From Actinomarinicola tropica (GTDB taxonomy: Bacteria > Actinomycetota > Acidimicrobiia > Acidimicrobiales > SKKL01), in assembly GCF_009650215.1 (NCBI RefSeq), contig NZ_CP045851.1, positions 3,561,001 to 3,625,000 of the forward strand: a DNA stretch of 64,000 nucleotides, written 5' to 3'. Made by a program: the position numbers and the translations under genes. The notes below the pieces were generated by a model that saw only the letters and a list, made by a program, of their open reading frames with translations, searched no databases and was not told the DNA's origin. This document shows positions 9,570 through 17,812 of the stretch, piece by piece (positions within the stretch are counted from its first letter, which is position 1; each line of letters opens with the position of its first letter).

Positions 9570-10990
9570 AGGATGTCCGACGGCGCGTAGGCCGCGGCCT
9601 CGGGGTGCGCGGCGACGAGGTCGCCCACGCGAGCGACGAACGCGTCGACCTGGGGGCCGGCGGCACCGGTGAACGACAGCGGGTCGGCCACCAGCTGCGC
9701 GACGGCGTCGGGTCCGAGGCCGAGCCGCTCGTCGGCGCCGAGCCGGGCCACCAGGTCGACCGCCTCGGTCGGGCGCTCTCGGCGGTCGAGCGCCGCGGCG
9801 ACCGCGTGCTCCTTGATGATCTCGTGGGCCTGCTCGCGACCCACTCCCGACGCGACCGCCGCCATCAGCACCCGCGTCGTGGCGAGGAACGGCAGGTTCC
9901 GGGCGAGCTCGGCGTCGATCACCGCCGGGTAGGCGCCGAAGTCGGCGAGGACGGTGAGGAACGTCTCGAAGAGGCCGTCGAGGGCGTAGAACGCGTCGGG
10001 GAGGGCGACGCGGCGGACGACCGAGCAGGAGACATCGCCCTCGTTCCACTGGTCGCCGGCGAGGGCGGTGACCATCGTGAGGTGCCCGGCGAGGATCGCG
10101 GCCAGGCCGTTGACCCGTTCGCACGAGCGGGTGTTCATCTTGTGCGGCATGGCCGACGAGCCGACCTGCCCCGGCCGGAACCCCTCGGTGACGAGGTCGT
10201 GGCCGGCCATCAGGCGGATCGACGTGGCCAGGCTGGAGGGGCCGGCCGACGCCTGCACCAGCGCGGCGACGACGTCGAGGTCGAGCGAGCGGGGGTACAC
10301 CTGGCCGACCGAGCCGAGGATGTGGTCGAAGCCGAGGTGGGCGGCGACGGCCCGTTCGAGGGCCTCGACGGCGTCGGGTGCGCCCAGCACGTCGAGCTGG
10401 TCCTGCTGGGTGCCGACCGGGCCCTTGATCCCACGGAGCGGGTACCGCTCGAGCAGGTCCTCGATCCGGTCGAGCGCCGCGAGGACCTCCTCGCCGGCGT
10501 TGGCGAAGCGCTTGCCCAGGGTGGTGGCCTGCGCGGGCACGTTGTGGCTGCGGCCGGTGATGACCGTGTCGCGGTGCTCGGCCGCCAGCTCGGCGAGCCG
10601 GGCGAGCACCGTGACCAGGCGGTCGCGGACGAGCCGGAGACCGAGGCGCACCTGGAGCTGCTCGACGTTCTCGGTGAGGTCCCGCGACGTCATGCCCCGG
10701 TGGATGAGCTCGTGCCCGGCGAGGGCGCAGAACTCCTCGATGCGGGCCTTCACGTCGTGCTTCGTCACCTGCTCGCGGCGCCGGATCGACTCGAGGTCGA
10801 CGTCGTCGACCACCTTCTCGTAGGCCTCGATCGCCCCGTCGGGGACGGCGACGCCGAGGTCCCGCTGGGCCCGGAGCACCGCGAGCCACAGCTGCCGCTC
10901 GAGGACGACCTTGCGCTCGGGCGACCAGACCTCCCGCATCGCCGCGGAGGCGTAGCGGGTGGCGAGAACGTTCGGGATCGGGTCAGCCAC
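9566..10990 (-). CDS. purB: Adenylosuccinate lyase
   Basis: The 474-residue fumarase/aspartase superfamily enzyme acts twice in purine synthesis, on SAICAR and on adenylosuccinate. The superfamily signature appears as GSSAMPHKMN, with the catalytic Ser loop, and TSRDLTENVEQ is at the first conserved region. It heads the purB-purC-comB run. The upstream gap to 11163 holds a candidate palindromic control site. Confidence 0.96.
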   Translation of the reverse strand: MADPIPNVLATRYASAAMREVWSPERKVVLERQLWLAVLRAQRDLGVAVPDGAIEAYEKVVDDVDLESIRRREQVTKHDVKARIEEFCALAGHELIHRGMTSRDLTENVEQLQVRLGLRLVRDRLVTVLARLAELAAEHRDTVITGRSHNVPAQATTLGKRFANAGEEVLAALDRIEDLLERYPLRGIKGPVGTQQDQLDVLGAPDAVEALERAVAAHLGFDHILGSVGQVYPRSLDLDVVAALVQASAGPSSLATSIRLMAGHDLVTEGFRPGQVGSSAMPHKMNTRSCERVNGLAAILAGHLTMVTALAGDQWNEGDVSCSVVRRVALPDAFYALDGLFETFLTVLADFGAYPAVIDAELARNLPFLATTRVLMAAVASGVGREQAHEIIKEHAVAAALDRRERPTEAVDLVARLGADERLGLGPDAVAQLVADPLSFTGAAGPQVDAFVARVGDLVAAHPEAAAYAPSDIL

Positions 10991-11047
10991 GGGGGGTCTC
11001 CTCGGCGGGCGCGGCGGGCGCGGCGGGCGGCCGCGTACGGGCGAAAG

Positions 11048-11065
11048 GGGCCGATCGGCCCATCA
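11048..11065. promoter_or_regulatory. Candidate palindromic control box
   Basis: GGGCCGATCGGCCC is a perfect 14-base palindrome, followed by ATCA. Very similar 18-base boxes occur at 15369-15386 and 15454-15471. It sits between divergent purB and the plus-strand zinc-finger gene. The regulator is unknown. Confidence 0.4.
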
Positions 11066-11162
11066 ACGACGATCGTCCACAGGCCGATCCTTGACACAGG
11101 AGTCGGGGCTGCGCACGGCCTCGACCCCGGAACGAGCCCCTACCGAGTGAAGGACGAGCACG

Positions 11163-11501
11163 ATGGACGGGCGTTGCGACAAGCACCCATTCGAGCCCGC
11201 GGATCGCACCTGCCGCACCTGCGGCGGTGAGTTCTGCACCGACTGCCTGGTGTTCAGCCACGGGCCGCGGAAGCCGCCGTACTGCGTGAGCTGCGCGCTG
11301 GCGGCCGCCGGCGTGCGCTCGTCGGCCAGCCGGCCGACCGCGGTGTCGAAGCGCGACCTGCGCAAGAAGCTGCGGGCCGAGCGGAAGGCGGCCAAGGTGG
11401 CGTCGAAGAGCGGGCAGGCGGCGCCGGTCCGAGTGGTGGAGTACGAGTTCACGATCACCGACGACGGCCGGATCGAGCGTCCGGCCGAGCGAGCGAGCTG
11501 A
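11163..11501 (+). CDS. Small B-box-type zinc-finger protein
   Basis: A 112-residue protein with Cys/His clusters in its first 50 residues: CDKHPFEPADRTC, CGGEFCTDC, FSHG, PPYCVSC. The spacing resembles a B-box zinc finger, probably binding two zinc ions. A basic, helical segment with KRDLRKKLRAERKAAK follows. No catalytic domain is present. Such proteins occur widely in actinobacteria without a known role. It is transcribed alone between purB and purD. Confidence 0.75.
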   Translation: MDGRCDKHPFEPADRTCRTCGGEFCTDCLVFSHGPRKPPYCVSCALAAAGVRSSASRPTAVSKRDLRKKLRAERKAAKVASKSGQAAPVRVVEYEFTITDDGRIERPAERAS

Positions 11502-11505
11502 GGGG

Positions 11506-12756
11506 TCAGCCGGCACCGGTGACCTCTGCCGGGTCGCCGGCAGCGGCGGCCGCCGCGATGTCGCCCCGGGAGAACCTCCCGGGCCAGGAGATGCGATCGA
11601 TGGCGTCGTAGGCCCGGATCCGGGCCTCTGCCAGTCGAGGTGCCAGGGCCGTCACCGCCAGGACTCGTCCCCCGGCGGTGACGGTCCGGCCGCGCTCGTC
11701 GCGAGCGACGCCGGCTCCGAACACCACGACCCCCGGGACCGACGAGGCCTCGTCGAGGCCCGAGATGACGTCCCCCGTCCGGGGCGAGCGCGGGTAGCCT
11801 TCGGCGGCGGCCACGACGGTGACCGCGGCGTCGGCGGTGAACGAGGGCGACGACTCGATGCGGCCCGACGCCGCCTCGGCCAGGAGCTGGGCGAGGTCGC
11901 CGTCGTAGCGGGGCAGGACCACCTCGGCCTCGGGATCGCCGAAGCGGACGTTGTACTCGACGAGCTTCGGCCCCTCCGGTGTGAGCATCAGCCCGGCGTA
12001 GAGGACGCCGCGGTAGTCGATGTCGCGCGCGCGGAGCGTCGCGAGGGTGGGGAGGACGAAGCGATCCATGACCTGGTCGACGAGGGCGTCGTCGACGTCG
12101 GGCACCGGCGAGTAGGCCCCCATGCCGCCGGTGTTCGGACCGGTGTCGTCGTCGCCCACGCGCTTGAAGTCCTGCGCGGGGGCCAGCGCCACCGCGCCCT
12201 GGCCGTCGCAGACGGCGAGGAGCGACAGCTCCGGGCCGACCATGCCCTCCTCGATGACGACGGTGCGACCGGCGTCCCCGAACGCCGACCCCGACAGGTA
12301 CTCGGCCACGGCGTCGGACGCCTCCTGGCGGGAGGTCGTGACGAGCACGCCCTTCCCCGCGGCCAGGCCGTCGGTCTTGATGACGAACAGGTCGCCCATG
12401 GTGTCGAGGTACGCCTCGGCGGCGGCGCGGTCGGTGAACGTGCCGTGGCGGGCCGTGGGCACGTCGGCCGCGGCGACGAGCTCCTTCATCCAGGCCTTGG
12501 AGCCCTCGAGCCGCGCGCCGTCGGCGCCGGGACCGAACACGAGCGCGCCCCGCGCCCGCAGGCGATCGGCCATGCCGTCGACCAGCGGCGCCTCGGGACC
12601 GACGACGAACAGGTCGGCCTCGATCTCCTCCGGCGGCTGGTCGGTCGAGGCCGGGATCAGCGGGTTGCCCGGGGTGACCACGACCTCGGCGGTGCGGGAG
12701 AGCGCGTGGGCCAGCGCGTGTTCGCGTGCCCCGCTCCCGACGACGCAGACCTTCAC
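11506..12756 (-). CDS. purD: Phosphoribosylamine-glycine ligase
   Basis: GAR synthetase, an ATP-grasp enzyme making glycinamide ribonucleotide. The 416-residue length is normal. Visible motifs are VVGSGAREHALA at the N-terminus, GPEAPLVDGM, the ATP-grasp KTDGLAAGKGV and the active-site segment NTGGMGAYSP, plus VEYNVRFGDPE. purA lies 10 bases upstream on the same strand. Confidence 0.96.
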   Translation of the reverse strand: MKVCVVGSGAREHALAHALSRTAEVVVTPGNPLIPASTDQPPEEIEADLFVVGPEAPLVDGMADRLRARGALVFGPGADGARLEGSKAWMKELVAAADVPTARHGTFTDRAAAEAYLDTMGDLFVIKTDGLAAGKGVLVTTSRQEASDAVAEYLSGSAFGDAGRTVVIEEGMVGPELSLLAVCDGQGAVALAPAQDFKRVGDDDTGPNTGGMGAYSPVPDVDDALVDQVMDRFVLPTLATLRARDIDYRGVLYAGLMLTPEGPKLVEYNVRFGDPEAEVVLPRYDGDLAQLLAEAASGRIESSPSFTADAAVTVVAAAEGYPRSPRTGDVISGLDEASSVPGVVVFGAGVARDERGRTVTAGGRVLAVTALAPRLAEARIRAYDAIDRISWPGRFSRGDIAAAAAAGDPAEVTGAG

Positions 12757-12766
12757 GTGCCCTCCC

Positions 12767-14047
12767 TCAGGCGGCGAAGTGGACGAACTGGTCGCGACCG
12801 GGCCCGACGCCGACGAGCGTGATCGGGATGCCCACCTGGGCCTCGAGGAACGCCAGGTAGTCCCGGGCGTTGGCGGGCAGGTCGCCCCGCTCGGTGATGC
12901 CGCTGATGTCCTCGTCCCAGCCCGGCAGCTCCTCGTAGACCGGCGTGACCTTGTGGAGCACCGACTGGTGGTACGGGAGGTGGGTGAGCCGCTCGCCCTC
13001 GTGCTCGTAGGCGACGCAGACCTTCAGGGGGCCGAGGCCGCCGAGGATGTCGAGCTTGGTGATCGCGAGCTCCGACAGCGAGTTGAGGCGCACGGCGTGG
13101 CGGAGCATCACGGCATCGAACCAGCCCGGGCGGCGGCGACGCTTGGTGTTGACGCCGTACTCGTGGCCCTTCTCGACGATCGTGTCGCCGAGCTCGTCGA
13201 GCAGCTCGGTGGGGAACGGGCCGGCCCCGACGCGCGTGACGTAGGACTTCGCGATGCCGACCACACGGGTGATGTGCATCGGCCCGATGCCGGCACCGGT
13301 GCACGCCCCGCCCGCGACGGGGTTGGAGGACGTCACGTAGGGATACGTGCCGTGGTCGAGGTCGAGGAAGGTGGCCTGCGCGCCCTCGAGCAGCACGTGC
13401 TGGCCGGCGTCGAGCGCGTCGTGCACCAGACCGACCGTGTCGGCGATGTGGGGCTCGAGCTGCGGCAGGTACTCCTCGAGGTACCGCTCCGCGATGTCGT
13501 CGGCGTCGGCGGGCAGGCGGTTGTAGATCTTGGCGAGGACGGCGTTCTTGTCCTTCAGGACCTGGTCGAGCTTCTCGCGGAAGATCTTCTTGTCGAGCAG
13601 GTCCTGCACCCGCAGGCCGACGCGGGTGGCCTTGTCGGCGTAGGCGGGGCCGATGCCCCGCTTGGTGGTGCCGAGCTTGTTCGCACCGAGCCGCCGCTCG
13701 GTGAGCATGTCGATCTCCTGGTGGTACGGCAGGATCAGGTGGGCGTTGCCGCTGACCTTCAGCCGTGACGTGTCGACGCCCTTGGCCTGGAGGGTGGACA
13801 TCTCCTCGAGCAGCACCTTGGGGTCGACGACGACCCCGTTCCCGATGACCGGGGTGATGTGGTCGTAGAGGACACCGCTGGGCACCAGCTGGAGCGCGAA
13901 GGTCTCGCCGCCGACCACGAGGGTGTGGCCCGCGTTGTGGCCGCCCTGGTAGCGGACGACCATCGACATCTCCTTGGCGAGGAGGTCGGTGAACCTTCCC
14001 TTGCCCTCATCGCCCCACTGGGACCCGACGACGACGGTGGCGGGCAC
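12767..14047 (-). CDS. purA: Adenylosuccinate synthetase
   Basis: This GTP-dependent enzyme converts IMP to adenylosuccinate, the first step toward AMP. The 426-residue protein begins with [13 protein letters not shown], the signature GTP/IMP loop, and carries [10 protein letters not shown] and GIGPAYADK. It is the upstream gene of purA-purD. Upstream of its start the intergenic DNA carries a hairpin that ends the surface-protein gene. Confidence 0.97.
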   Translation of the reverse strand: MPATVVVGSQWGDEGKGRFTDLLAKEMSMVVRYQGGHNAGHTLVVGGETFALQLVPSGVLYDHITPVIGNGVVVDPKVLLEEMSTLQAKGVDTSRLKVSGNAHLILPYHQEIDMLTERRLGANKLGTTKRGIGPAYADKATRVGLRVQDLLDKKIFREKLDQVLKDKNAVLAKIYNRLPADADDIAERYLEEYLPQLEPHIADTVGLVHDALDAGQHVLLEGAQATFLDLDHGTYPYVTSSNPVAGGACTGAGIGPMHITRVVGIAKSYVTRVGAGPFPTELLDELGDTIVEKGHEYGVNTKRRRRPGWFDAVMLRHAVRLNSLSELAITKLDILGGLGPLKVCVAYEHEGERLTHLPYHQSVLHKVTPVYEELPGWDEDISGITERGDLPANARDYLAFLEAQVGIPITLVGVGPGRDQFVHFAA

Positions 14048-14101
14048 GCGCGTCTCACTTTCAACGGCCGGGTGTGACGTCGCATGTTACCCACGCGGGG
14101 C

Positions 14102-14131
14102 GGGGTGGCCGTCCAACCCATCAGCCACCCC
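14102..14131. terminator. Hairpin between surface-protein gene and purA
   Basis: GGGGTGGC at 14102-14109 pairs with GCCACCCC at 14124-14131 around a 14-base loop. It lies just beyond the stop of the sortase-substrate gene on the minus strand. There is no T run, so a Rho-assisted or structural role is as likely as intrinsic termination. Confidence 0.45.
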
Positions 14132-14153
14132 ACCCCGGGATCGTGGCGACCGC

Positions 14154-15182
14154 TCAGCGGCGGCGGCGGTCCTCGCTCTCGACGAGCGCCGCGCGCCGAC
14201 CGGTGGTGAGGAACACCGCACCGAGGCCGGCGAGGGCGATGGCGACGACGGCGAGCATGCCCGAGCTCACGCCCGTGCGGGGCAGGACAGGGGCGGCCGC
14301 CGGGGCCGGCGGCGCGGTGGTGGGCGGCACCGGCTGGGTGACCACGCCCCCGACCTCGACGCACTCGGCGGGATCGACGGCCTGGACCGCGACCTCGGTG
14401 CCGTCGACGAGCACCGTCACCTGGGAGGCGACGTCGGTGGGCACGGCGACGCTGGCGCGGGCCGCTCCCTCGACGTCGGCGAGGGTCTCGACGACGGTGC
14501 CGTCGACGAGAACGACGAAGGTCGAGGCACCACCGGTGGAGGTGACGTCGACGGTGGCCTGCCGCGGGGCGTCACAGGCGTAGGTGATGGACGCCGCGAC
14601 GTCGATCTCCATCGGGGGAGGCGGCGGCGGGGTGCACTCCGGATCGTCCGCGGGCAGCTGCGGGTCCCACTCGCACACCGGCGGAGGCGGCGGGACGTCG
14701 CCGCACTCGCCGGGCAGCGCCAGCCAGTCGGTGGTCTGCATGGGATCGGCGATGCTCGCCTGGCCGCTGCCCCACGTGGCGAGCGCCTCGGAGTGGACCC
14801 GGACCTGGGTGGCGCCCTCGGGCGGGGTGATCGTGGTCGTGCCGGAGAACGAGAGGCTCTCCGAGGTGAAGGCGCCCGACCCGATCTCGATGTCGGTCAG
14901 CCCACCGAGGGGTCCGTCGGCGTCGCCGTACTGGACGTAGACGCGGACGTCCTCGTTGTAGAAGTCCGGGCCCCACAGCTCGGGCCCGCCCCACGAGGTG
15001 GTGGTCCAGTCGAGGACGACGGCGTCCTCGACGCAGGCGACGCTGGCGGTCGGCTCCGGGTGGTAGGCGAGCGCGCTCGGCGCGACGGCCACCAGGCCCA
15101 CCAGCAGCGCGGTCACCAACGCCGCGGCGGCGCCGAGTCGGCGGCGGAGGCGTGGCGGACTGTCGGTCGGGGCGTGCGGCAT
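14154..15182 (-). CDS. LPxTG-type cell-wall-anchored surface protein
   Basis: The 342-residue product has a Sec signal peptide (basic RLRRR, hydrophobic stretch, cleavage near ALA-YHP at about residue 40), an exported region with two proline-rich linkers, and a complete sortase signal: LPRTG near residue 305, a hydrophobic segment and an RRAALVESEDRRRR tail. The central part shows no recognised domain; paired cysteines suggest disulfides. It is expected on the cell wall. The leader upstream shares two sequence blocks and a hairpin with the leader of the other anchored protein. No sortase gene is in the window. Confidence 0.85.
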   Translation of the reverse strand: MPHAPTDSPPRLRRRLGAAAALVTALLVGLVAVAPSALAYHPEPTASVACVEDAVVLDWTTTSWGGPELWGPDFYNEDVRVYVQYGDADGPLGGLTDIEIGSGAFTSESLSFSGTTTITPPEGATQVRVHSEALATWGSGQASIADPMQTTDWLALPGECGDVPPPPPVCEWDPQLPADDPECTPPPPPPMEIDVAASITYACDAPRQATVDVTSTGGASTFVVLVDGTVVETLADVEGAARASVAVPTDVASQVTVLVDGTEVAVQAVDPAECVEVGGVVTQPVPPTTAPPAPAAAPVLPRTGVSSGMLAVVAIALAGLGAVFLTTGRRAALVESEDRRRR

Positions 15183-15203
15183 GGCCCATCTCCTCGTCGG
15201 TGG

Positions 15204-15267
15204 GCACGCAGGGGCGTGCGTCGGCGGGGACGGTTTCGCTGTAGCTCCTCACCGACCAAGCGACCAG
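15204..15267 (-). promoter_or_regulatory. Conserved structured leader of surface-protein gene, copy A
   Basis: Read on the minus strand: CTGGTCGCTTGG (15267-15256), 16 bases, GCGAAACCG (15239-15231), 11 bases, then a hairpin with 6-base arms GCACGC/GCGTGC (15219-15204), ending 21 bases before the ATG. The same layout precedes the gene starting at 17572. This could be a structured mRNA leader or a shared promoter; the gap between blocks differs by 3 bases, which argues for RNA. Confidence 0.45.
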
Positions 15268-15368
15268 TTGCGGACCGGTGGATCATCGCTTCCCCAGCTG
15301 GCGGTCTCGCCAACTGACAGCGATTCCACCACGCTCCGTGGCTGGCGTCGAGTCGATCGGAGCGAAAT

Positions 15369-15471
15369 GAGCCGAACGGCCCATGCCCGACCGCCACTCA
15401 GCGTGCGGAACCGGCGACCGAGCGCTCGACCGGACCGTCCGACGACCACGGATGGGGCGAACGACCCATCA
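15369..15471. promoter_or_regulatory. Two palindromic boxes in a 347-base gap
   Basis: Boxes at 15369-15386 and 15454-15471 match the one at 11048-11065 (consensus GRGSCGAWCGRCCCATSM). They lie in the gene-free stretch 15183-15529, upstream of the anchored-protein gene and about 190-290 bases from its start. Apart from these boxes and the leader at 15204-15267, I see nothing else in this gap. Confidence 0.4.
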
Positions 15472-15529
15472 ACAAACGACGATCCGCGCCGATGGGCGGG
15501 CGGGGGCGATCACGCACGGCGGGAGCCGG

Positions 15530-16342
15530 TCAGGCCGGCAGGACCGACACCACCACGCCGGTGGGGTCGAACACGACCTGGCCGGCCTCACCCGCCACGT
15601 GGACGACGTGCACGGCGACCACGGGCTGACCGCCGTCACCCGCCCGGATCTCGATGCGCGACACCTCGCCGCCACCCACGGCGAGCGTGGCCACGGCCTG
15701 CTCCCCCATCGCTCCCCACGGCGTGGCGGCCAGGGCGCTCAGCTCCACGACACCCCGGTCCTCGTCGAGCGGCGCCGCCGGCTCGGGCCCCGACGTGGAC
15801 CCGTCGAGGTGGTCCAGGCGCCAGACCTCGACGGCCGGTGACTCGTCGGGCCAGACGACCTCGGCCACGACGCTGCGGTGGTCGACCACGAGCGACGCGA
15901 CGTGGGTGACAGGTCGGCCGATCTCCGCCGAGAGGCGCTCGACGACCACGCCGGGCGGCGGCCAGGCCCCGACGCTCGCCGGCTGCTCCGTCGTCGCCAC
16001 GGCGCCCGGCACGTCGGGATCCATGGCGGCGTCGAACAGACCGACGAGGGCCACCACCGAGAGGGCGAGGGGGAGCAGGACCACGGCGACGAGGGCGCCC
16101 ATGGCCAGGCGGAGCACCCTGCGTGCGGCACCGGCGGTCTCCGCGCGCGACGGCGGGCGACGGGGCGGGCCCGTCGGGGGCTCCCACCGCGGCGACGGCG
16201 GCGGCGGAGGGGGAGGGGGTGGCGTGGCCGAGGAGGGGGGCGCGGGACGAGCGGACGCCCGGGCGGTGCCCGGCACCTCACCGGGGACGGGATCGCCCGG
16301 GACCCAGCCCTCCCATCGCTTCCACTCGTCCGCCTCGCTCAC
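15530..16342 (-). CDS. Proline-rich single-pass membrane protein, function unknown
   Basis: A 270-residue protein. The N-terminal about 75 residues are rich in Pro, including a run of nine, and are probably cytoplasmic. A transmembrane helix follows (MGALVAVVLLPLALSVVALV, about residues 82-101). The C-terminal about 165 residues are mostly beta by composition and presumably outside the membrane. No known domain is recognised. It starts 24 bases after the stop of the thioester-domain gene and is probably co-transcribed with it. Confidence 0.75.
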   Translation of the reverse strand: MSEADEWKRWEGWVPGDPVPGEVPGTARASARPAPPSSATPPPPPPPPPSPRWEPPTGPPRRPPSRAETAGAARRVLRLAMGALVAVVLLPLALSVVALVGLFDAAMDPDVPGAVATTEQPASVGAWPPPGVVVERLSAEIGRPVTHVASLVVDHRSVVAEVVWPDESPAVEVWRLDHLDGSTSGPEPAAPLDEDRGVVELSALAATPWGAMGEQAVATLAVGGGEVSRIEIRAGDGGQPVVAVHVVHVAGEAGQVVFDPTGVVVSVLPA

Positions 16343-16366
16343 CGCCGGCAGTCTCCCACCTCGCGC

Positions 16367-17572
16367 TCATCGTGTCGTCGGCCACCGCCGAGTCCCGGCG
16401 ATGAGGGCCACCCCGGCGAGCACCGCAGTCAGTCCGACCACCGCGAGGGGCGTCGTCGTGCCGGCGCCGGTGCGGGGCAGCTCGCCGCGGTCGACGGTGA
16501 TGCCGAGCACCTCCGTGGGCACCGTCGTCGTGGTCGTCTCGGGCACCGTGGTCGTGGTCGTCGCCGGCACCGTGGTCGTGGTCGTCGCCGGCACCGTCGT
16601 CGTGGTGGTGGTCTCGGGCACCGTCGTCGTCGTGGTGCTCTCCGGCACCGTCGTGGTGGTCGTCTCGGGGACCGCGACGTCGACCCACGCCGTCGCCCGG
16701 GCCTCGGCGACCGACTCGGTCGCCAGGATCAGCCGCTGCACGACCGGACGTCCGGTCTCGTCGAGCTTGGCGAACGCCCGTCCGGCGTGCACGACGGCGC
16801 TCGCCGTGGCGGTCAGGGTCACGCGCCCCTCGACCTCGGAGCGGATGCCGAGGCGGGACCCGTCGACGACCGCCCCGAGAGGGGCGCCGGTGTCCCAGTC
16901 GAGGAGGTCGGCGCCGCCGGCGTCCACCGCGACGCCGCCGGCGGTCGTGGCCACCGTGAAGGGCCCGGCGACCTCACCCCGGAGGACGGTGGCCGACGAC
17001 GGCGTGAGCGCGAGGCTCGGCGGCGGCTCCACGGGCAGACCCTCCAACGGGATCGACCCCAGCACCTGCTCGTAGACGGCGACCACCGCCGGGACGGACG
17101 AGGCGCTCGCCAGCTCGAAGCCATCGGTGAGGTGCCAGATCGCGGCCTGGATGCCCGCGGCCCGCTCGTCGGGCGAACCGGGCAGCGTGGCGTCGTCGGC
17201 GTCGTAGGTGTGGAGGACGAACGACACGCGGTCGAGGTCGCGGATGCCGGAGGTCACCCAGTCGACCTCCTCGAGGTCGCTCCCGGACACCACGTCGATC
17301 GAGGTGTGCAGGTCGATGCACCACGCCGTCACCTCGGTGCCGCCGTCGATGCGCAGCCGCATCTCGCCCGCCCAGTAGCCGAGGACGGGTCCGCCGTCGA
17401 CCGTCCCCTCGATCTGAGCGCCCCGGCCCGTCCCGACCAGGTCGCCCGAGCTCGCCGCCTCCGCCGCCGGCGTCCCGATCGAGAGCACCGCGGCCGCCAG
17501 GGCGATCGCGGCGAGGACGACGTACGAACGCCGCGGCCCGGCCCCGGGCTCGCGGCGCGTCTGGCGTGTCAT
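16367..17572 (-). CDS. Thioester-domain, LPxTG-anchored surface adhesin
   Basis: A 401-residue exported protein with a signal peptide ending near AEA-ASS. The first domain carries TAWCIDLHTS and about 60 residues later GIQAAIWHLTDG. This Cys and Gln match the pair that forms an internal thioester in Gram-positive TED/TQXA adhesins, which can couple covalently to host or matrix amines. A beta-rich region follows, then a stalk of VPETTTTT-like repeats, LPRTG, a hydrophobic helix and a short basic tail. The ATG at 17572 is preferred because it directly precedes the signal peptide; an in-frame ATG at 17614 is possible. Confidence 0.85.
   Translation of the reverse strand: MTRQTRREPGAGPRRSYVVLAAIALAAAVLSIGTPAAEAASSGDLVGTGRGAQIEGTVDGGPVLGYWAGEMRLRIDGGTEVTAWCIDLHTSIDVVSGSDLEEVDWVTSGIRDLDRVSFVLHTYDADDATLPGSPDERAAGIQAAIWHLTDGFELASASSVPAVVAVYEQVLGSIPLEGLPVEPPPSLALTPSSATVLRGEVAGPFTVATTAGGVAVDAGGADLLDWDTGAPLGAVVDGSRLGIRSEVEGRVTLTATASAVVHAGRAFAKLDETGRPVVQRLILATESVAEARATAWVDVAVPETTTTTVPESTTTTTVPETTTTTTVPATTTTTVPATTTTTVPETTTTTVPTEVLGITVDRGELPRTGAGTTTPLAVVGLTAVLAGVALIAGTRRWPTTR
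16510..16680 (-). repeat. Low-complexity Thr/Pro stalk repeats
   Basis: Within the thioester adhesin gene, about seven units of 18-27 bases encode VPETTTTT variants. Such repeats tend to change copy number by slippage or recombination, which would alter stalk length. Confidence 0.85.
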
Positions 17573-17592
17573 GGCACCCACCTCGCGGTCCG

Positions 17593-17667
17593 GCGGGCGC
17601 CGCTGCGCCCGCACTGATCAGCAGGGCCGGTTTCGCCACTGGCTCGACCCCGGATCCAGGCGACCAG
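17593..17667 (-). promoter_or_regulatory. Conserved structured leader of surface-protein gene, copy B
   Basis: Minus-strand order: CTGGTCGCCTGG (17667-17656), 19 bases, GCGAAACCG (17636-17628), 15 bases, a hairpin with 8-base arms GCGGGCGC/GCGCCCGC (17612-17593), then 20 bases to the ATG at 17572. It matches copy A at 15204-15267 in both blocks, in hairpin position and in distance to the start, while the hairpin sequences differ. Confidence 0.45.
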
Positions 17668-17812
17668 GTCGTACCCGGGGCGTCGGTGCCTCCCTGGCCC
17701 CGGAGCCATCCCCCGGAGCCATCCACATCGTCCCGCCGACCGGGCCACAGGGGCAGGGTCCGAGGACCTTCGGCGCCTGGTCCGGACGGATCATCCGCGA
17801 CCGGGCGGCCGG

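Noticed and set aside
11041-11065. FliA/WhiG-type promoter for the palindromic boxes
   Set aside because: A GCCGAT piece is there, but the upstream half and its 15-base spacing are absent.
15204-15267. c-di-GMP (GEMM) or c-di-AMP (ydaO) riboswitch
   Set aside because: The conserved letters of those classes are not present; only a loose resemblance around the GAAACC stretch was seen.
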